From positions 161,151-225,150 of the forward strand of contig NZ_WNLA01000007.1 in NCBI RefSeq assembly GCF_009720865.1: a stretch of DNA of 64,000 bases, written 5' to 3'. The stretch comes from Pseudoduganella ginsengisoli. Its GTDB lineage: Bacteria; Pseudomonadota; Gammaproteobacteria; Burkholderiales; Burkholderiaceae_D. The notes beneath the pieces were generated by a model, which made no database searches, was not told the DNA's origin, and saw only the letters and a program-made list of their open reading frames with translations. Both the position numbers and the translations under genes were made by a program. Below are positions 26,641-35,827 of this stretch, piece after piece; within the stretch, counting starts at the first letter, position 1; each line of letters begins with the position of its first letter.

Positions 26641-29600
26641 CGACAGCATTTCATCGAGTTCATCACTGGTGATGGGAGCGGAAAACACGTAACCCTGGCC
26701 AAAATCACACCCAGCGGCCAGCAATTGCACTTGCTGGCGCTGGTTTTCCACGCCTTCGGCGATGACACGGATGCCCAGTTTGTGGGCCAACGCAATCACG
26801 GCTTCACACAAGGCGGGGCCGGCCTCGTTTTCCATGAGGAAGGATGGGTCGATTTTCAAGAAATTCAGTGCGTAACGCTTTAAAAACGCCACGGAACAGT
26901 AGCCGGTGCCAAAGTCATCGAGCGACAGCGCGATGCCAGCCTCATGCAATGCCTGTAATTTGTGCACCACGGCGTGGTCTGTATCGAGCAGCATGCTTTC
27001 CGTGACTTCCACGATGATGCTTTTCGGCGCCAGCCGCTGTTCGCCCAGGTAATCAAGCCACTCCGCCACGTTGACGCCCCTTTCGCGGAACTGGCAAATG
27101 GACCCATTGACGGACACCTGGAAGTTTTTATCGTGCAGCAACTGCATGCGCTTCACGGTTTGCACTGCCTGGCGGAATACCCAGTCGCCTATGCCGACGA
27201 TGGCGCCCGTATGTTCTGCCACAGGAATGAATTCAGAAGGGCACAGTAACCCCCGCGCCGGGTGTTGCCAGCGCACGAGAGCTTCCGCTTTCACGACGTT
27301 GCCAGTGGATAACTCAATGACAGGCTGGTACAGCACGCGGAACTGGTTATGCATCAGTGCATCACGCATTTCATTGGCCAACGTCATGCGCGCACGCGTG
27401 GCTTCCTGCATGAACGGCGCGAAATAATTGAAGCGGTTGCGGCCCTGCTGTTTTGCCGCATACATGGCCTGGTCCGCATTTTTCAACAGGGTATCGGCAT
27501 CGCGCGCATCGTCCGGGTAAAACGTGATGCCCAGACTGGCGGAAATATGGACAATATCCGTTCCCAGCTGGATCGGCGCCGACGTGGTTTTCAAGATTTC
27601 TTGCGCAATGCGCAACACGTCGGGCGGATCATTGAGCTCGGCCAGGATGACCGTGAATTCATCGCCGCCCAGCCGCGCCACGGTATCCGTGCCGCGCACA
27701 CAATTGCCCAGCCGCGCCGCCACTTCTTTCAGCAACACGTCGCCCATGTCATGGCCCAGCGTGTCGTTGACTTCCTTGAAGCCATCGAGGTCAATAAAGA
27801 CCAGCGCCATGGGCAATTGCGTGCGGTCGGATTTCTTCATTTCCTGGCGCAAGCGTTCGCCAAACATGCGGCGGTTCGGCAAGCCCGTCAGCGTATCGAA
27901 GTTCGCTTGCTTCCAGATCAATTCTTCCGATGCTTTTTTCTTCGTGATATCGGAAAACAGGGCGACGCGCCGGTAGGCTTCGCCATTCTGGTCAAACACG
28001 GCGTCGAAACGCAGCGCCACCAGGTAATGTTCGCCATTTTTGGCTTGCTGCCAGACTTCGCCTTCCCACTGTCCTGTATTGCGGATGGCGTTGCGCATCT
28101 TGCGGAAAAATTCATAATCCTGGCGGCCGGACGTCAATTCATATGCCCAGTGCCCCAGCACCTCCGCTTCCGTATAGCCGCTGATGCGGGTAAACGCGGG
28201 ATTGACGGATAAAATCATGCCTTCCGCATCCGTCACCATCATGCCTTCGCTGCTGTTTTGGTACATCAGCGCGGCCAGTTTCATGGATTCATTGTTTTTG
28301 CGCCGCTCCGTGATGTTTTCCGCCATCACGAATAAGCCCCGCACTGCTTTGTCGGGCCCGAAATCCGGCACATACGTGATGGCGTCCCAGCGCAGGTTGC
28401 CTTCCCTGGTGCGCAGCGGACGTTCAAAATGCACGGATTCCCCCAGGAATGCCCGCTGCAGGTAGCGCGCCGACAACGCATACGCTTCCGGCCCGATCAT
28501 TTCCTGCACAGTCTTGCCCAAGGCGCCGCCTGGCGGCATGTTGAACACTTCTTCAAAGCGCCGGTTGGTGAACGTATAGCGCTGCTCGCAATCAACATAT
28601 GTGACCAGTGCCGGCAAATTATCGGCAATCAGGCGCAGCCGTGTTTCACTGGCCGCGAGTTTTTCTTCCATTTCCCGGCTGGACGCATACAGCAAGCGGT
28701 AGCGCGCTTCCCGGTCTTCGACTTTGGCATAGGATCTCAGCGCGAAGTGGCCGGATAACACCATCAGCACCAGCAACAGCGCCAGTCCGGACGTGCCCAC
28801 CACAAACGCCGGACCGGAAAACCACAAGGCGTCGAGGTCGGAACTGCCCACGGCCACGATCAGCGGCAAGTTTTCCATGGCCCGGTAGCTGAAAATGCGG
28901 GGCAGCTTGTCGATTTTGCTCAATACCTGGTACGAGCCGGCAGGACTTTTCGCCAGGCTGCGGAATAACACGGTGTCCGATAAATCCGTGTTGAATGCGG
29001 TTTCAAAATTCGGCACCCGGGCAATGACGCGGCCATTGCGGTGGATCAAGGCAATGGTGACATCCTGGGCCATGCGGGCATTTTCAAACACGTTGGCAAA
29101 GCGCGCCGCATCGAGCGGCGCAGTAATGACGCCCAGGAACTGGCCATCCGGCCCCTCTACACGGCGTGCCAGGTAAAACAATTTTTGCTTGGAAATCTTG
29201 CCTATCGTGGGGCCACCCACGTAAAGCCCTTGCGCAGTCCCGTTTTTCAGCGCGATGAAGTAATCGCGGTCTGAATAATCTGTGCCGCTGACGGGAAAAC
29301 GGCTGGTGCTGGCAATGGCTTTGCCTTGCGCATCAATAAATGTGATCCAGAAATCATGGTTGAACGCGTCACCGGGAGAAGACAGCAGCGCCCGCATCGT
29401 GGCTTCCGATGCAGTTTTTTCAGGTGGTAACACCTTGATGGCATTGGCAAAGCCTATCAGCGACAAGTCCACGAACTGGATCGCGTATTTCACGTGGGCT
29501 TCCATGGCCCGGACGAAGTGCTGGGTTTGCCGTTGCAATCCCGCCTCCCGCTCCAGCGCAGAAGAACGAATTTGCCAGGCGACCAGGGCAGTTGCCAACA

Positions 29601-29694
29601 ACGCCATCAAGAACAACCCGGCCAGCAAACGGCGGCGAAAACGCAAGTAAGCGTTCGAGCGGGCGATTTCCGTTCGTTTGCGCAGTATAGGCAC
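26596..29694 (-). CDS. Membrane sensor with PAS, GGDEF and EAL domains
   Basis: 1032 residues. Two membrane segments (about 25-45 and 295-320) bracket a double-Cache-like periplasmic sensor (about 50-290, with YSDRDYFIALKNG). Two PAS domains follow (about 345-470 and 480-600), then a diguanylate cyclase domain with intact RLGGDEF (near residue 676) and a phosphodiesterase domain with intact KAEALVRW (near 804). In the latter, EVTESMLL, LDDFGTGY, FLKID and VIAEGVE keep the metal and general-base residues. VNGSICQF and KIDPSF deviate from the usual VN-x-S-x-x-Q-F and KID-R-SF. It probably sets c-di-GMP in response to an external ligand. Direct repeats flank it on both sides. Confidence 0.92.
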   Translation of the reverse strand: MPILRKRTEIARSNAYLRFRRRLLAGLFLMALLATALVAWQIRSSALEREAGLQRQTQHFVRAMEAHVKYAIQFVDLSLIGFANAIKVLPPEKTASEATMRALLSSPGDAFNHDFWITFIDAQGKAIASTSRFPVSGTDYSDRDYFIALKNGTAQGLYVGGPTIGKISKQKLFYLARRVEGPDGQFLGVITAPLDAARFANVFENARMAQDVTIALIHRNGRVIARVPNFETAFNTDLSDTVLFRSLAKSPAGSYQVLSKIDKLPRIFSYRAMENLPLIVAVGSSDLDALWFSGPAFVVGTSGLALLLVLMVLSGHFALRSYAKVEDREARYRLLYASSREMEEKLAASETRLRLIADNLPALVTYVDCEQRYTFTNRRFEEVFNMPPGGALGKTVQEMIGPEAYALSARYLQRAFLGESVHFERPLRTREGNLRWDAITYVPDFGPDKAVRGLFVMAENITERRKNNESMKLAALMYQNSSEGMMVTDAEGMILSVNPAFTRISGYTEAEVLGHWAYELTSGRQDYEFFRKMRNAIRNTGQWEGEVWQQAKNGEHYLVALRFDAVFDQNGEAYRRVALFSDITKKKASEELIWKQANFDTLTGLPNRRMFGERLRQEMKKSDRTQLPMALVFIDLDGFKEVNDTLGHDMGDVLLKEVAARLGNCVRGTDTVARLGGDEFTVILAELNDPPDVLRIAQEILKTTSAPIQLGTDIVHISASLGITFYPDDARDADTLLKNADQAMYAAKQQGRNRFNYFAPFMQEATRARMTLANEMRDALMHNQFRVLYQPVIELSTGNVVKAEALVRWQHPARGLLCPSEFIPVAEHTGAIVGIGDWVFRQAVQTVKRMQLLHDKNFQVSVNGSICQFRERGVNVAEWLDYLGEQRLAPKSIIVEVTESMLLDTDHAVVHKLQALHEAGIALSLDDFGTGYCSVAFLKRYALNFLKIDPSFLMENEAGPALCEAVIALAHKLGIRVIAEGVENQRQQVQLLAAGCDFGQGYVFSAPITSDELDEMLSAVDKSINIHRTACE

Positions 29695-29867
29695 GGCAAC
29701 TCCGGCGGGGTCTGGGATGGACGGTTGCCAATTCAGTATAGAAGAAGCCGATGTTGTCGAGAATCAGTTTCAATGGTGTAGCGGCTTTTCTTCGACGGCA
29801 TGTGGGATTTTGCCGTCAGTGGCGCGTAAGATGCCTTTGGTTTACTTTAAAAGGATGTTTACAAAAT

Positions 29868-30065
29868 AATAGTATTTGTTAACACCCCCGGTTTTCTGTG
29901 GATAAACCCGTTTACTGGAAAAAAATCAGCGGTTTACGGCCTGTACAAGCACCTGCGTAAACCGTGTATGTAAACGGGACGACTTTTGGACAAAAATCCG
30001 GGCGGGAACAACATCGCGGTTTACTCACATTTCATGCCTGTGGATATTCATTAGGTTATCCACAG
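29868..30065 (+). repeat. 200-bp DnaA-box element, copy C
   Basis: Blocks in the shared order: ATAGTATTTGTTAAC, perfect TGTGGATAA, CGTTTACT, AAAAATCAGCGGTTTACGG, CGTGTATGTAAACGG, GACGACTTTTGGACAA, GGTTTACTCACAT, CCTGTGGATAT, and a perfect TTATCCACA. The motif GTTTAC or its reverse occurs about six times. It fills the gap between the GGDEF-EAL start (29694) and the nitronate monooxygenase start, and no small gene is visible there. Confidence 0.7.
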
Positions 30066-30082
30066 GGCTATAAGGGGGAGGT

Positions 30083-31117
30083 ATGACGTGGCTTTCACTG
30101 TTTGAACATCCGATTATTCAGGGGCCCACCGCAGGTGGCGCCAATACGCCAGACCAGGTGGCTGCCGTGTCGAATGCTGGAGCGCTGGGCTCGCTGGCCG
30201 GTTCTTTGCTGTCGCCAGACACGTTGCGCAACCAGGTTGCCGCCATCCGTGAGCGCACGGACCGGCCTTTTTGTCTGAATTTCTTTGTGCAAAACACGCC
30301 GTCGCCATCGGCGGACGAAGTGGCGCGGGCCGAAGTATTGCTGCGTCCCGTGCTGGATGCGCTGGGCTGGGACAAACTGCCGCTGCCCGCCAAATGGTGT
30401 GAAGATTTCCAGGCGCAATTTGAAGCGCTGATTGATCTGAAACCCGCTGTTGCCAGTTTCACGTTCAACCAGTTGCACAAGGAACAAGTCGCGCAATTGC
30501 AGCAAGCCGGCATTGCCGTGCTGGGCACCGTGACCACGGTCGATGAAGCGTTGGCGTGGCAAGCGGCCGGCGCGGATGGCGTGATTGCTTCCGGCATCGA
30601 GGCGGGCGGACACCGGGGCACGTTTATCGGACCGCAAAAGGAAGCACGGCTGACGACGTTTGAATTGCTGCCTGCTGTCGTGGCGGCGGTGCATATTCCT
30701 GTCGTGGCTGCCGGCGGCATCATGGATGGCGCGGACATCAAGCGGGCGCTGGCGCACGGGGCCCAAGCCGTGCAAATGGGCACGGCCTTCCTCGTGACGG
30801 ATGAATCCGGTATCCATCCCGCGTATAAACAGCGGCTGTTGCAGGCAAAAGAACATACCACGCGGCAGACCCGCGCATTTTCCGGCCGGTATGCGCGGGG
30901 ACTGGATAACCGCTTCATGCAATTGATGGGCGACGTGGAAGAGCAAGTGCCGGCTTACCCGGTGCAAAACGCATTGACGGGCAGTATCCGCGCGGAAGCG
31001 GCCAAGCGGGGCGATACGGAATGGATGTCGCTGTGGTGCGGGACGCAAGTACACCGGTCGCGCGGCATGCCGGCCGCGCAGCTGGTCCGCACGCTGGTTG
31101 AAGAAATGAAGCAATAA
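30083..31117 (+). CDS. Nitronate monooxygenase family flavoprotein
   Basis: 344 residues with the FMN-dependent TIM-barrel of the NMO / 2-nitropropane dioxygenase family: HPIIQGPTAGGANTPDQVAA at the start, then ASGIEAGGHRG with the conserved catalytic His, PVVAAGGIMDG and GAQAVQMGTAFL for phosphate and flavin binding. Class I NMOs oxidise propionate-3-nitronate and related toxic nitronates to keto acids. Strong ribosome site AGGGGGAGG. A GMC oxidoreductase begins 9 bp after its stop, so the two are probably one operon. Confidence 0.88.
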   Translation: MTWLSLFEHPIIQGPTAGGANTPDQVAAVSNAGALGSLAGSLLSPDTLRNQVAAIRERTDRPFCLNFFVQNTPSPSADEVARAEVLLRPVLDALGWDKLPLPAKWCEDFQAQFEALIDLKPAVASFTFNQLHKEQVAQLQQAGIAVLGTVTTVDEALAWQAAGADGVIASGIEAGGHRGTFIGPQKEARLTTFELLPAVVAAVHIPVVAAGGIMDGADIKRALAHGAQAVQMGTAFLVTDESGIHPAYKQRLLQAKEHTTRQTRAFSGRYARGLDNRFMQLMGDVEEQVPAYPVQNALTGSIRAEAAKRGDTEWMSLWCGTQVHRSRGMPAAQLVRTLVEEMKQ

Positions 31118-31126
31118 GGGGGCGGA

Positions 31127-32752
31127 TTGGAATCGGCTGGCCAGTTTGACTACATCATCATCGGCGCCGGCACAGCCGGCTGTGTCTTGGCAAACCGCCT
31201 CACGCGCGATAAAAACGTGTCCGTGCTGTTGATCGAAGCCGGTGGCAAAGATGATTATTTATGGATCCACATCCCCGTCGGCTACCTGTATTGCATTAAC
31301 AACCCGCGCACGGACTGGCTATACCGGACGGAACAGGATCCCGGCCTGGGCGGACGCAGCCTGATTTATCCGCGTGGCAAAGTATTGGGCGGCAGTTCGT
31401 CCATCAATGGCATGATTTATATGCGCGGCCAGGCCGGTGATTATGACCGCTGGGCCGACGTATGCGGCGATACCAGCTGGCGCTGGGAATCCGTGCTGCC
31501 CTTGTTCCGGCAAAGCGAAGACCACCATGGCGGCGCCTCTGCCTTTCACGGGGCCGGTGGCGAGTGGCGGGTCGAGCGCCAGCGTTTGTCGTGGCCCATC
31601 CTCGATGCATTCCGCAAGGCGGCGGCGGAAACCGGCATCCCCCAAGTCGATGACTTCAACCGCGGGGATAACCTGGGCTGTGCGTACTTTGAAGTCAATC
31701 AAAAGAAGGGGTTGCGCTGGAACACGGCGCGGGCGTTTTTAAAGACGGCGTTACAGCGCGGTAACTTGACCGTGATGACGGGCTGTCATGTGGAAAAGTT
31801 TGATATTGTCCACACGCCCGGCGGACCTGCGTGCCGCGGCGTGATCTTCACGGGTGGCGGCACACGCTGGCATGCCGCATCGGCCCGCGAAACCATTTCC
31901 ACGGCAGGCGCCATCGGTTCGCCGCACTTGCTGCAATTGTCCGGTATCGGACCGGCCGATGTGCTGCAGCCATTGGGCATTAGCCCGCTCGTCGAATCGC
32001 CTGGAGTGGGCGCTAACTTACAAGACCATTTACAGTTGCGCATGATTTACAAAATCCAGGGCGCCACCACGTTGAATACGCTGGCGGCCAGCTGGTTCGG
32101 CAAGATGCGCATCGGCCTCGAATATGCGCTCAAGCGCAGCGGTCCCATGTCGATGGCGCCGTCACAGCTGGGCGCCTTTGCCCGTTCGCGGCCCGATGTG
32201 GCGACACCGAATCTGCAATACCACGTGCAGCCGCTGTCGCTGGAAAAGTTTGGCGAACCGCTGCATGGTTTCCCCGCGTTTACCGCCAGCGTATGCAATT
32301 TGCGGCCCACATCGCGCGGTTATGTCCGGCTGGTGTCGAGTGACCCGTATGCGGCGCCGAAAATCGCGCCCATGTACCTGGCTACGCCGGAAGACCGGCA
32401 AACCGCGATGGAAGCCATCCGTTTGACGCGCCGCATCGTGCAAGCGCCATCGCTGGCGCGTTTTCAGCCGGAGGAATTCCGTCCCGGTCCGCAATACCAG
32501 ACCGATGGCGACCTGGTGCAGGCCGCTGCGGCAATCGGCACGACGATTTTCCATCCGGTCGGCACGTGCCGCATGGGCAAGGCGGACGATGGGCTGGCCG
32601 TGGTCGACAGCCGGTTGCGGGTGCGGGGCGTAACGGGACTACGGGTGGCCGACGCCTCCGTCATGCCTTTCATCACGTCCGGCAACACCAATTCGCCGAC
32701 TGTCATGATTGCTGAAAAAGCTGCACAAATGATCCAGGAATGCAAAATCTGA
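31127..32752 (+). CDS. GMC-family FAD oxidoreductase (choline dehydrogenase-like)
   Basis: 541 residues, apparently starting at TTG with GGGGGCGGA upstream. The Rossmann FAD site YIIIGAGTAGCVLANRL begins 5 residues after the start, so no later start is possible. GMC signatures GKVLGGSSSINGMIYMRG and GAIGSPHLLQLSGIGPADVL are present. The active-site His is in HPVGTCRMG and the Asn in SGNTNSPTVM. The enzyme oxidises an alcohol, but the sequence does not say which one. No betaine aldehyde dehydrogenase or choline transporter is nearby, so choline is not a safe guess. The pairing with a nitronate monooxygenase may indicate a small-molecule detoxification or utilisation pair. Confidence 0.88.
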   Translation: MESAGQFDYIIIGAGTAGCVLANRLTRDKNVSVLLIEAGGKDDYLWIHIPVGYLYCINNPRTDWLYRTEQDPGLGGRSLIYPRGKVLGGSSSINGMIYMRGQAGDYDRWADVCGDTSWRWESVLPLFRQSEDHHGGASAFHGAGGEWRVERQRLSWPILDAFRKAAAETGIPQVDDFNRGDNLGCAYFEVNQKKGLRWNTARAFLKTALQRGNLTVMTGCHVEKFDIVHTPGGPACRGVIFTGGGTRWHAASARETISTAGAIGSPHLLQLSGIGPADVLQPLGISPLVESPGVGANLQDHLQLRMIYKIQGATTLNTLAASWFGKMRIGLEYALKRSGPMSMAPSQLGAFARSRPDVATPNLQYHVQPLSLEKFGEPLHGFPAFTASVCNLRPTSRGYVRLVSSDPYAAPKIAPMYLATPEDRQTAMEAIRLTRRIVQAPSLARFQPEEFRPGPQYQTDGDLVQAAAAIGTTIFHPVGTCRMGKADDGLAVVDSRLRVRGVTGLRVADASVMPFITSGNTNSPTVMIAEKAAQMIQECKI

Positions 32753-32909
32753 TGCCGCGCAATGCAGTGAAAAAAGCGGGAACTTTACCAGCATAAAAAT
32801 GGTCAAAACAGCAAATTTACCCGTAAAAATACTGTATTGTTCAAGGTTTCCAAGCTGTGTATGATCGGAGCACAATTTATCGGTTTTACAAGAATAACCG
32901 GGGGACGTG

Positions 32910-33680
32910 ATGTCAAACTACATCTTGGAAACAAGACATTTGACCAAAGAGTTCAAGGGATTTACCGCCGTCAACGACGTGAATTTGCGTGTGCAGCGCG
33001 GCCATATCCATGCATTGATCGGCCCAAACGGCGCCGGCAAAACCACGTGCTTTAACTTGTTGACGAAGTTCCTGGTCCCCACGTCCGGCCAGATTCTGTT
33101 CAACGGTAAAGACATTACTGCGGCCAAGCCCGCCACCATTGCCCGCATGGGCATCATTCGTTCGTTCCAGATTTCCGCAGTGTTCCCGCATTTGACGGTG
33201 CTGCAAAACGTGCGCATCGGCTTGCAGCGCCAGCTGGGCACGACTTTTCACTTCTGGAAAAGCGAAAAGTCGCTGGACCAGTTGAACGACCGCGCCATGG
33301 CGCTGTTGGCCGAAGTGGATTTGACCAGCTTTGCCGACACCATCACGGCCGACATGCCATATGGCCGCAAGCGCGCGCTGGAAATTGCCACCACGCTGGC
33401 AATGGAACCGGAATTGATGCTGCTTGATGAACCGACCCAGGGCATGGGCCACGAAGATGTACACCGCGTGACGGAATTGATTAAAAAGGTCTCGTCCGGC
33501 CGCACGATTTTGATGGTGGAGCACAACATGAAAGTGGTGTCGGGTATCTGCGACAAAATTTCCGTGCTGCAGCGCGGCGCCATGCTGGCCGAAGGCAGCT
33601 ATGCGGAAGTGTCTAGCAATGCGCAAGTGATGGAAGCATATATGGGCAGCGAAGCCACCGAACTGGCGGGAGCGCACTGA
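32910..33680 (+). CDS. Branched-chain amino acid ABC transporter ATPase (LivG type)
   Basis: 256 residues from the ATG at 32910; GTG at 32907 is possible, with GGGGGA upstream. Walker A is GPNGAGKTT, the Q-loop is RSFQISAVFPHLTV, Walker B is LMLLDEPTQGM and the switch His is in MVEHNMKVV. The ABC signature reads MPYGRKRALEIA instead of LSGGQ, as usual in LivG. It is the first gene of a liv operon (G-F-K-H-M) and energises import of branched-chain amino acids or related amides. Its stop overlaps the livF start as TGATG. Confidence 0.92.
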   Translation: MSNYILETRHLTKEFKGFTAVNDVNLRVQRGHIHALIGPNGAGKTTCFNLLTKFLVPTSGQILFNGKDITAAKPATIARMGIIRSFQISAVFPHLTVLQNVRIGLQRQLGTTFHFWKSEKSLDQLNDRAMALLAEVDLTSFADTITADMPYGRKRALEIATTLAMEPELMLLDEPTQGMGHEDVHRVTELIKKVSSGRTILMVEHNMKVVSGICDKISVLQRGAMLAEGSYAEVSSNAQVMEAYMGSEATELAGAH

Positions 33681-34387
33681 TGGCGGCGCCGGCATTGGAA
33701 ATTTCAGGCTTGCGCGCGTGGTATGGCGAATCGCATATCTTGCATGACGTGAATATCAAAGTGCAGCCGGGCGAAGTGGTGACTTTGCTGGGCCGTAATG
33801 GCGCAGGACGCACGACGACCTTGCGCGCCATCATGGGATTGACGGGCGCACGCAAAGGGTCGATCAAAGTCAACGGCGTGGAAGCCATCCACTTGCCGAC
33901 GCACAAAATTGCCCACCTGGGCATCGGCTATTGCCCGGAAGAGCGGGGCATTTTTTCGTCGCTGTCGACGGAAGAAAACTTGATGTTGCCGCCGCAATTG
34001 AATGGCGGTCCCGGCATGTCCGTGGACGAGATTTACCAGATGTTCCCGAACTTGCAGGAACGCCGCCACAGCCAGGGCACGCGTTTGTCCGGCGGCGAGC
34101 AGCAAATGCTGGCTGTGGCGCGCATCCTGCGCACCGGCGCGAAATTATTGCTGCTCGATGAAATATCCGAAGGCTTGGCCCCCGTCATCGTCCAGGGGCT
34201 GGCGCGCATGATCACCACATTGAAATCCAAGGGCTACACCATTGTCATGGTGGAGCAGAATTTCCGCTTCGCCGCGCCGCTGGCGGACCGGTTTTATGTG
34301 ATGGAGCACGGTCAGATTGTCGAGACCTTCGCTGCATCGGAGTTGAACGCCAAGATGCCGGTCTTGACCGAATTGCTTGGCGTTTGA
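33680..34387 (+). CDS. Branched-chain amino acid ABC transporter ATPase (LivF type), Walker A variant
   Basis: 235 residues. The partner ATPase of the liv transporter. It has the LivF-type signature RLSGGEQQMLAVARIL, Walker B LLLLDEISEGLAP and switch His region MVEQNFRFA, where Gln and Asn replace the usual His, as is common in LivF. Walker A reads GRNGAGRTT: the invariant Lys is Arg at residue 44. Arg at this place occurs in some LivF-like proteins of beta-proteobacteria as far as I recall, so it may be tolerated. It could make this subunit a weak or regulatory ATP site. Overlaps livG by one base. Confidence 0.9.
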   Translation: MAAPALEISGLRAWYGESHILHDVNIKVQPGEVVTLLGRNGAGRTTTLRAIMGLTGARKGSIKVNGVEAIHLPTHKIAHLGIGYCPEERGIFSSLSTEENLMLPPQLNGGPGMSVDEIYQMFPNLQERRHSQGTRLSGGEQQMLAVARILRTGAKLLLLDEISEGLAPVIVQGLARMITTLKSKGYTIVMVEQNFRFAAPLADRFYVMEHGQIVETFAASELNAKMPVLTELLGV

Positions 34388-34414
34388 TTGAAAACAATTT
34401 TTAACGGAGACAAA

Positions 34415-35611
34415 ATGAAACTCAAGACTATCGCCGCTGCTACTGCTCTCAGTGTACTGTCGTGTGCTAATGCCCAGGTCTCCGGGGACAGCATCAAGAT
34501 TGGTTTTATTACCGACATGTCGGGCCTGTATTCCGACATTGACGGCCTTGGCGGCGCGGAAGCCATCAAGATGGCGATTGCCGATGCGGGTGTGGTGATT
34601 GCCGGTAAAAAAGTTGAGTTTGTGTCTGCCGACCACCAGAACAAGGCCGACATTGCCGCGTCGAAGGCGCGTGAATGGTTTGACCAGCAGGGCGTCGACA
34701 TGCTGATTGGCGGCACCAATTCCGGCGCCAACCTGGCCATGGCGAAAGTCGCGGCGGAAAAGAAAAAAGTGTTCATTGCCATCGGCGCGGGCACCAACCG
34801 CCTGACCAATGAAGAATGCTCGCCGTACACCGTGCACTATGCGTACGACACGGTGGCGCTGGCGCGCGGCACGGGCGGCGCCATTGCCAAGCAGGGCGGC
34901 AAGAACTGGTACTTCCTGACGGCCGACTATGCATTCGGCCAGTCGCTGGAAAAAGATACGGCCGACGTCGTAAAAGCGGCCGGCGGCAAAGTGCTGGGCA
35001 GCGTCAAGCATCCACTGGCGGCGTCGGACTTCTCGTCGTTCCTGTTGCAGGCGCAATCGTCGGGCGCGCAAATCCTCGGCCTGGCCAATGCCGGCGGCGA
35101 CGCCATCAATTCCATCAAGGCCGCCAACGAGTTCGGCATTGCCAAGAAGATGAAACTGGCTGGCCTGCTGATCTTCATCAATGACATCCATTCGCTGGGC
35201 TTGAACACGACAGCCGGCATGTACCTGACCGATGGCTGGTACTGGGATGCCAACGCGGATACCCGCGCGTGGTCGAAGCGCTACTTTGAAAAGATGAAGA
35301 AGGAACCGTCGATGCTGCAGGCAGCCGATTATTCCGCCACGGCGAATTACCTGAAAGCCGTGAAAGCCGTGGGCTCGGATGATCCGGACAAGGTGATGGC
35401 GCAACTGAAGAAAACGCCGATCAACGATATGTTCGCGAAAAATGGCGTGATCCGCCCCGATGGCCGCATGGTGCACGACATGTATTTGATGGAAGTCAAA
35501 AAGCAGTCGGACTCGAAATACCCATGGGATTACTACAAGCTGGTGGCCACGATTCCTGGCGACCAGGCATATCTGACCAAGGCGGAATCGCAGTGCAAGC
35601 TGTGGAAGTAA
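34415..35611 (+). CDS. Branched-chain amino acid type ABC substrate-binding protein (LivK family)
   Basis: About 398 residues from the ATG at 34415 (CGGAGA upstream; the frame is open earlier but a signal peptide starts here: KLKTIAAATALSVLSCANA). The mature part is a periplasmic-binding fold of the amide/urea/branched-chain group: IKIGFITDMSGLYSDIDG, ADHQNKADIAASKAREW, DMLIGGTNSGANLAMAKVA. The ligand is not readable. It captures substrate in the periplasm for the LivHM-GF channel. A long hairpin follows the stop. Confidence 0.9.
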   Translation: MKLKTIAAATALSVLSCANAQVSGDSIKIGFITDMSGLYSDIDGLGGAEAIKMAIADAGVVIAGKKVEFVSADHQNKADIAASKAREWFDQQGVDMLIGGTNSGANLAMAKVAAEKKKVFIAIGAGTNRLTNEECSPYTVHYAYDTVALARGTGGAIAKQGGKNWYFLTADYAFGQSLEKDTADVVKAAGGKVLGSVKHPLAASDFSSFLLQAQSSGAQILGLANAGGDAINSIKAANEFGIAKKMKLAGLLIFINDIHSLGLNTTAGMYLTDGWYWDANADTRAWSKRYFEKMKKEPSMLQAADYSATANYLKAVKAVGSDDPDKVMAQLKKTPINDMFAKNGVIRPDGRMVHDMYLMEVKKQSDSKYPWDYYKLVATIPGDQAYLTKAESQCKLWK

Positions 35612-35625
35612 TGTGATACCTCGTC

Positions 35626-35659
35626 ATCGCCGCGCAGGGCTGGCTGCCTGCGCGGTGAT
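35626..35659 (+). promoter_or_regulatory. Stable hairpin between the binding-protein and permease genes
   Basis: A 9-bp perfect stem CCGCGCAGG/CCTGCGCGG extends to about 13 bp with one wobble, with an 8-nt loop and no U-run. It sits 15 bp past the livK stop. It probably stabilises the upstream mRNA and lowers read-through to the permeases. The remaining 170 bp to livH is GC-rich with smaller dyads and no gene. Confidence 0.6.
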
Positions 35660-35827
35660 TCACGCGCAGCCCAGTTCCTGTAGCCCTGACGCGCCATCCC
35701 CGCGCCCGGCTCGGCGCTTCCGCGGTGATCCATGCTGAGCTGGTGGCGGCTTGCGCGGCGATGACGATGGATGCGCTGGCTGCCCGGCAGTTGCGCTTCT
35801 TCTTTGTTCTCACCGGTCTGGATTGTT

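Noticed and set aside
26167..30065. The 200-bp elements as the chromosomal oriC itself
   Set aside because: No dnaA, dnaN, rpmH or rnpA in the window, and three diverged copies are not expected for oriC. Kept as an origin-like element only.
35612..35827. A small gene between livK and livH
   Set aside because: Frames are open on the plus strand but lack a hydrophobic or conserved pattern, and a stable hairpin occupies the start.
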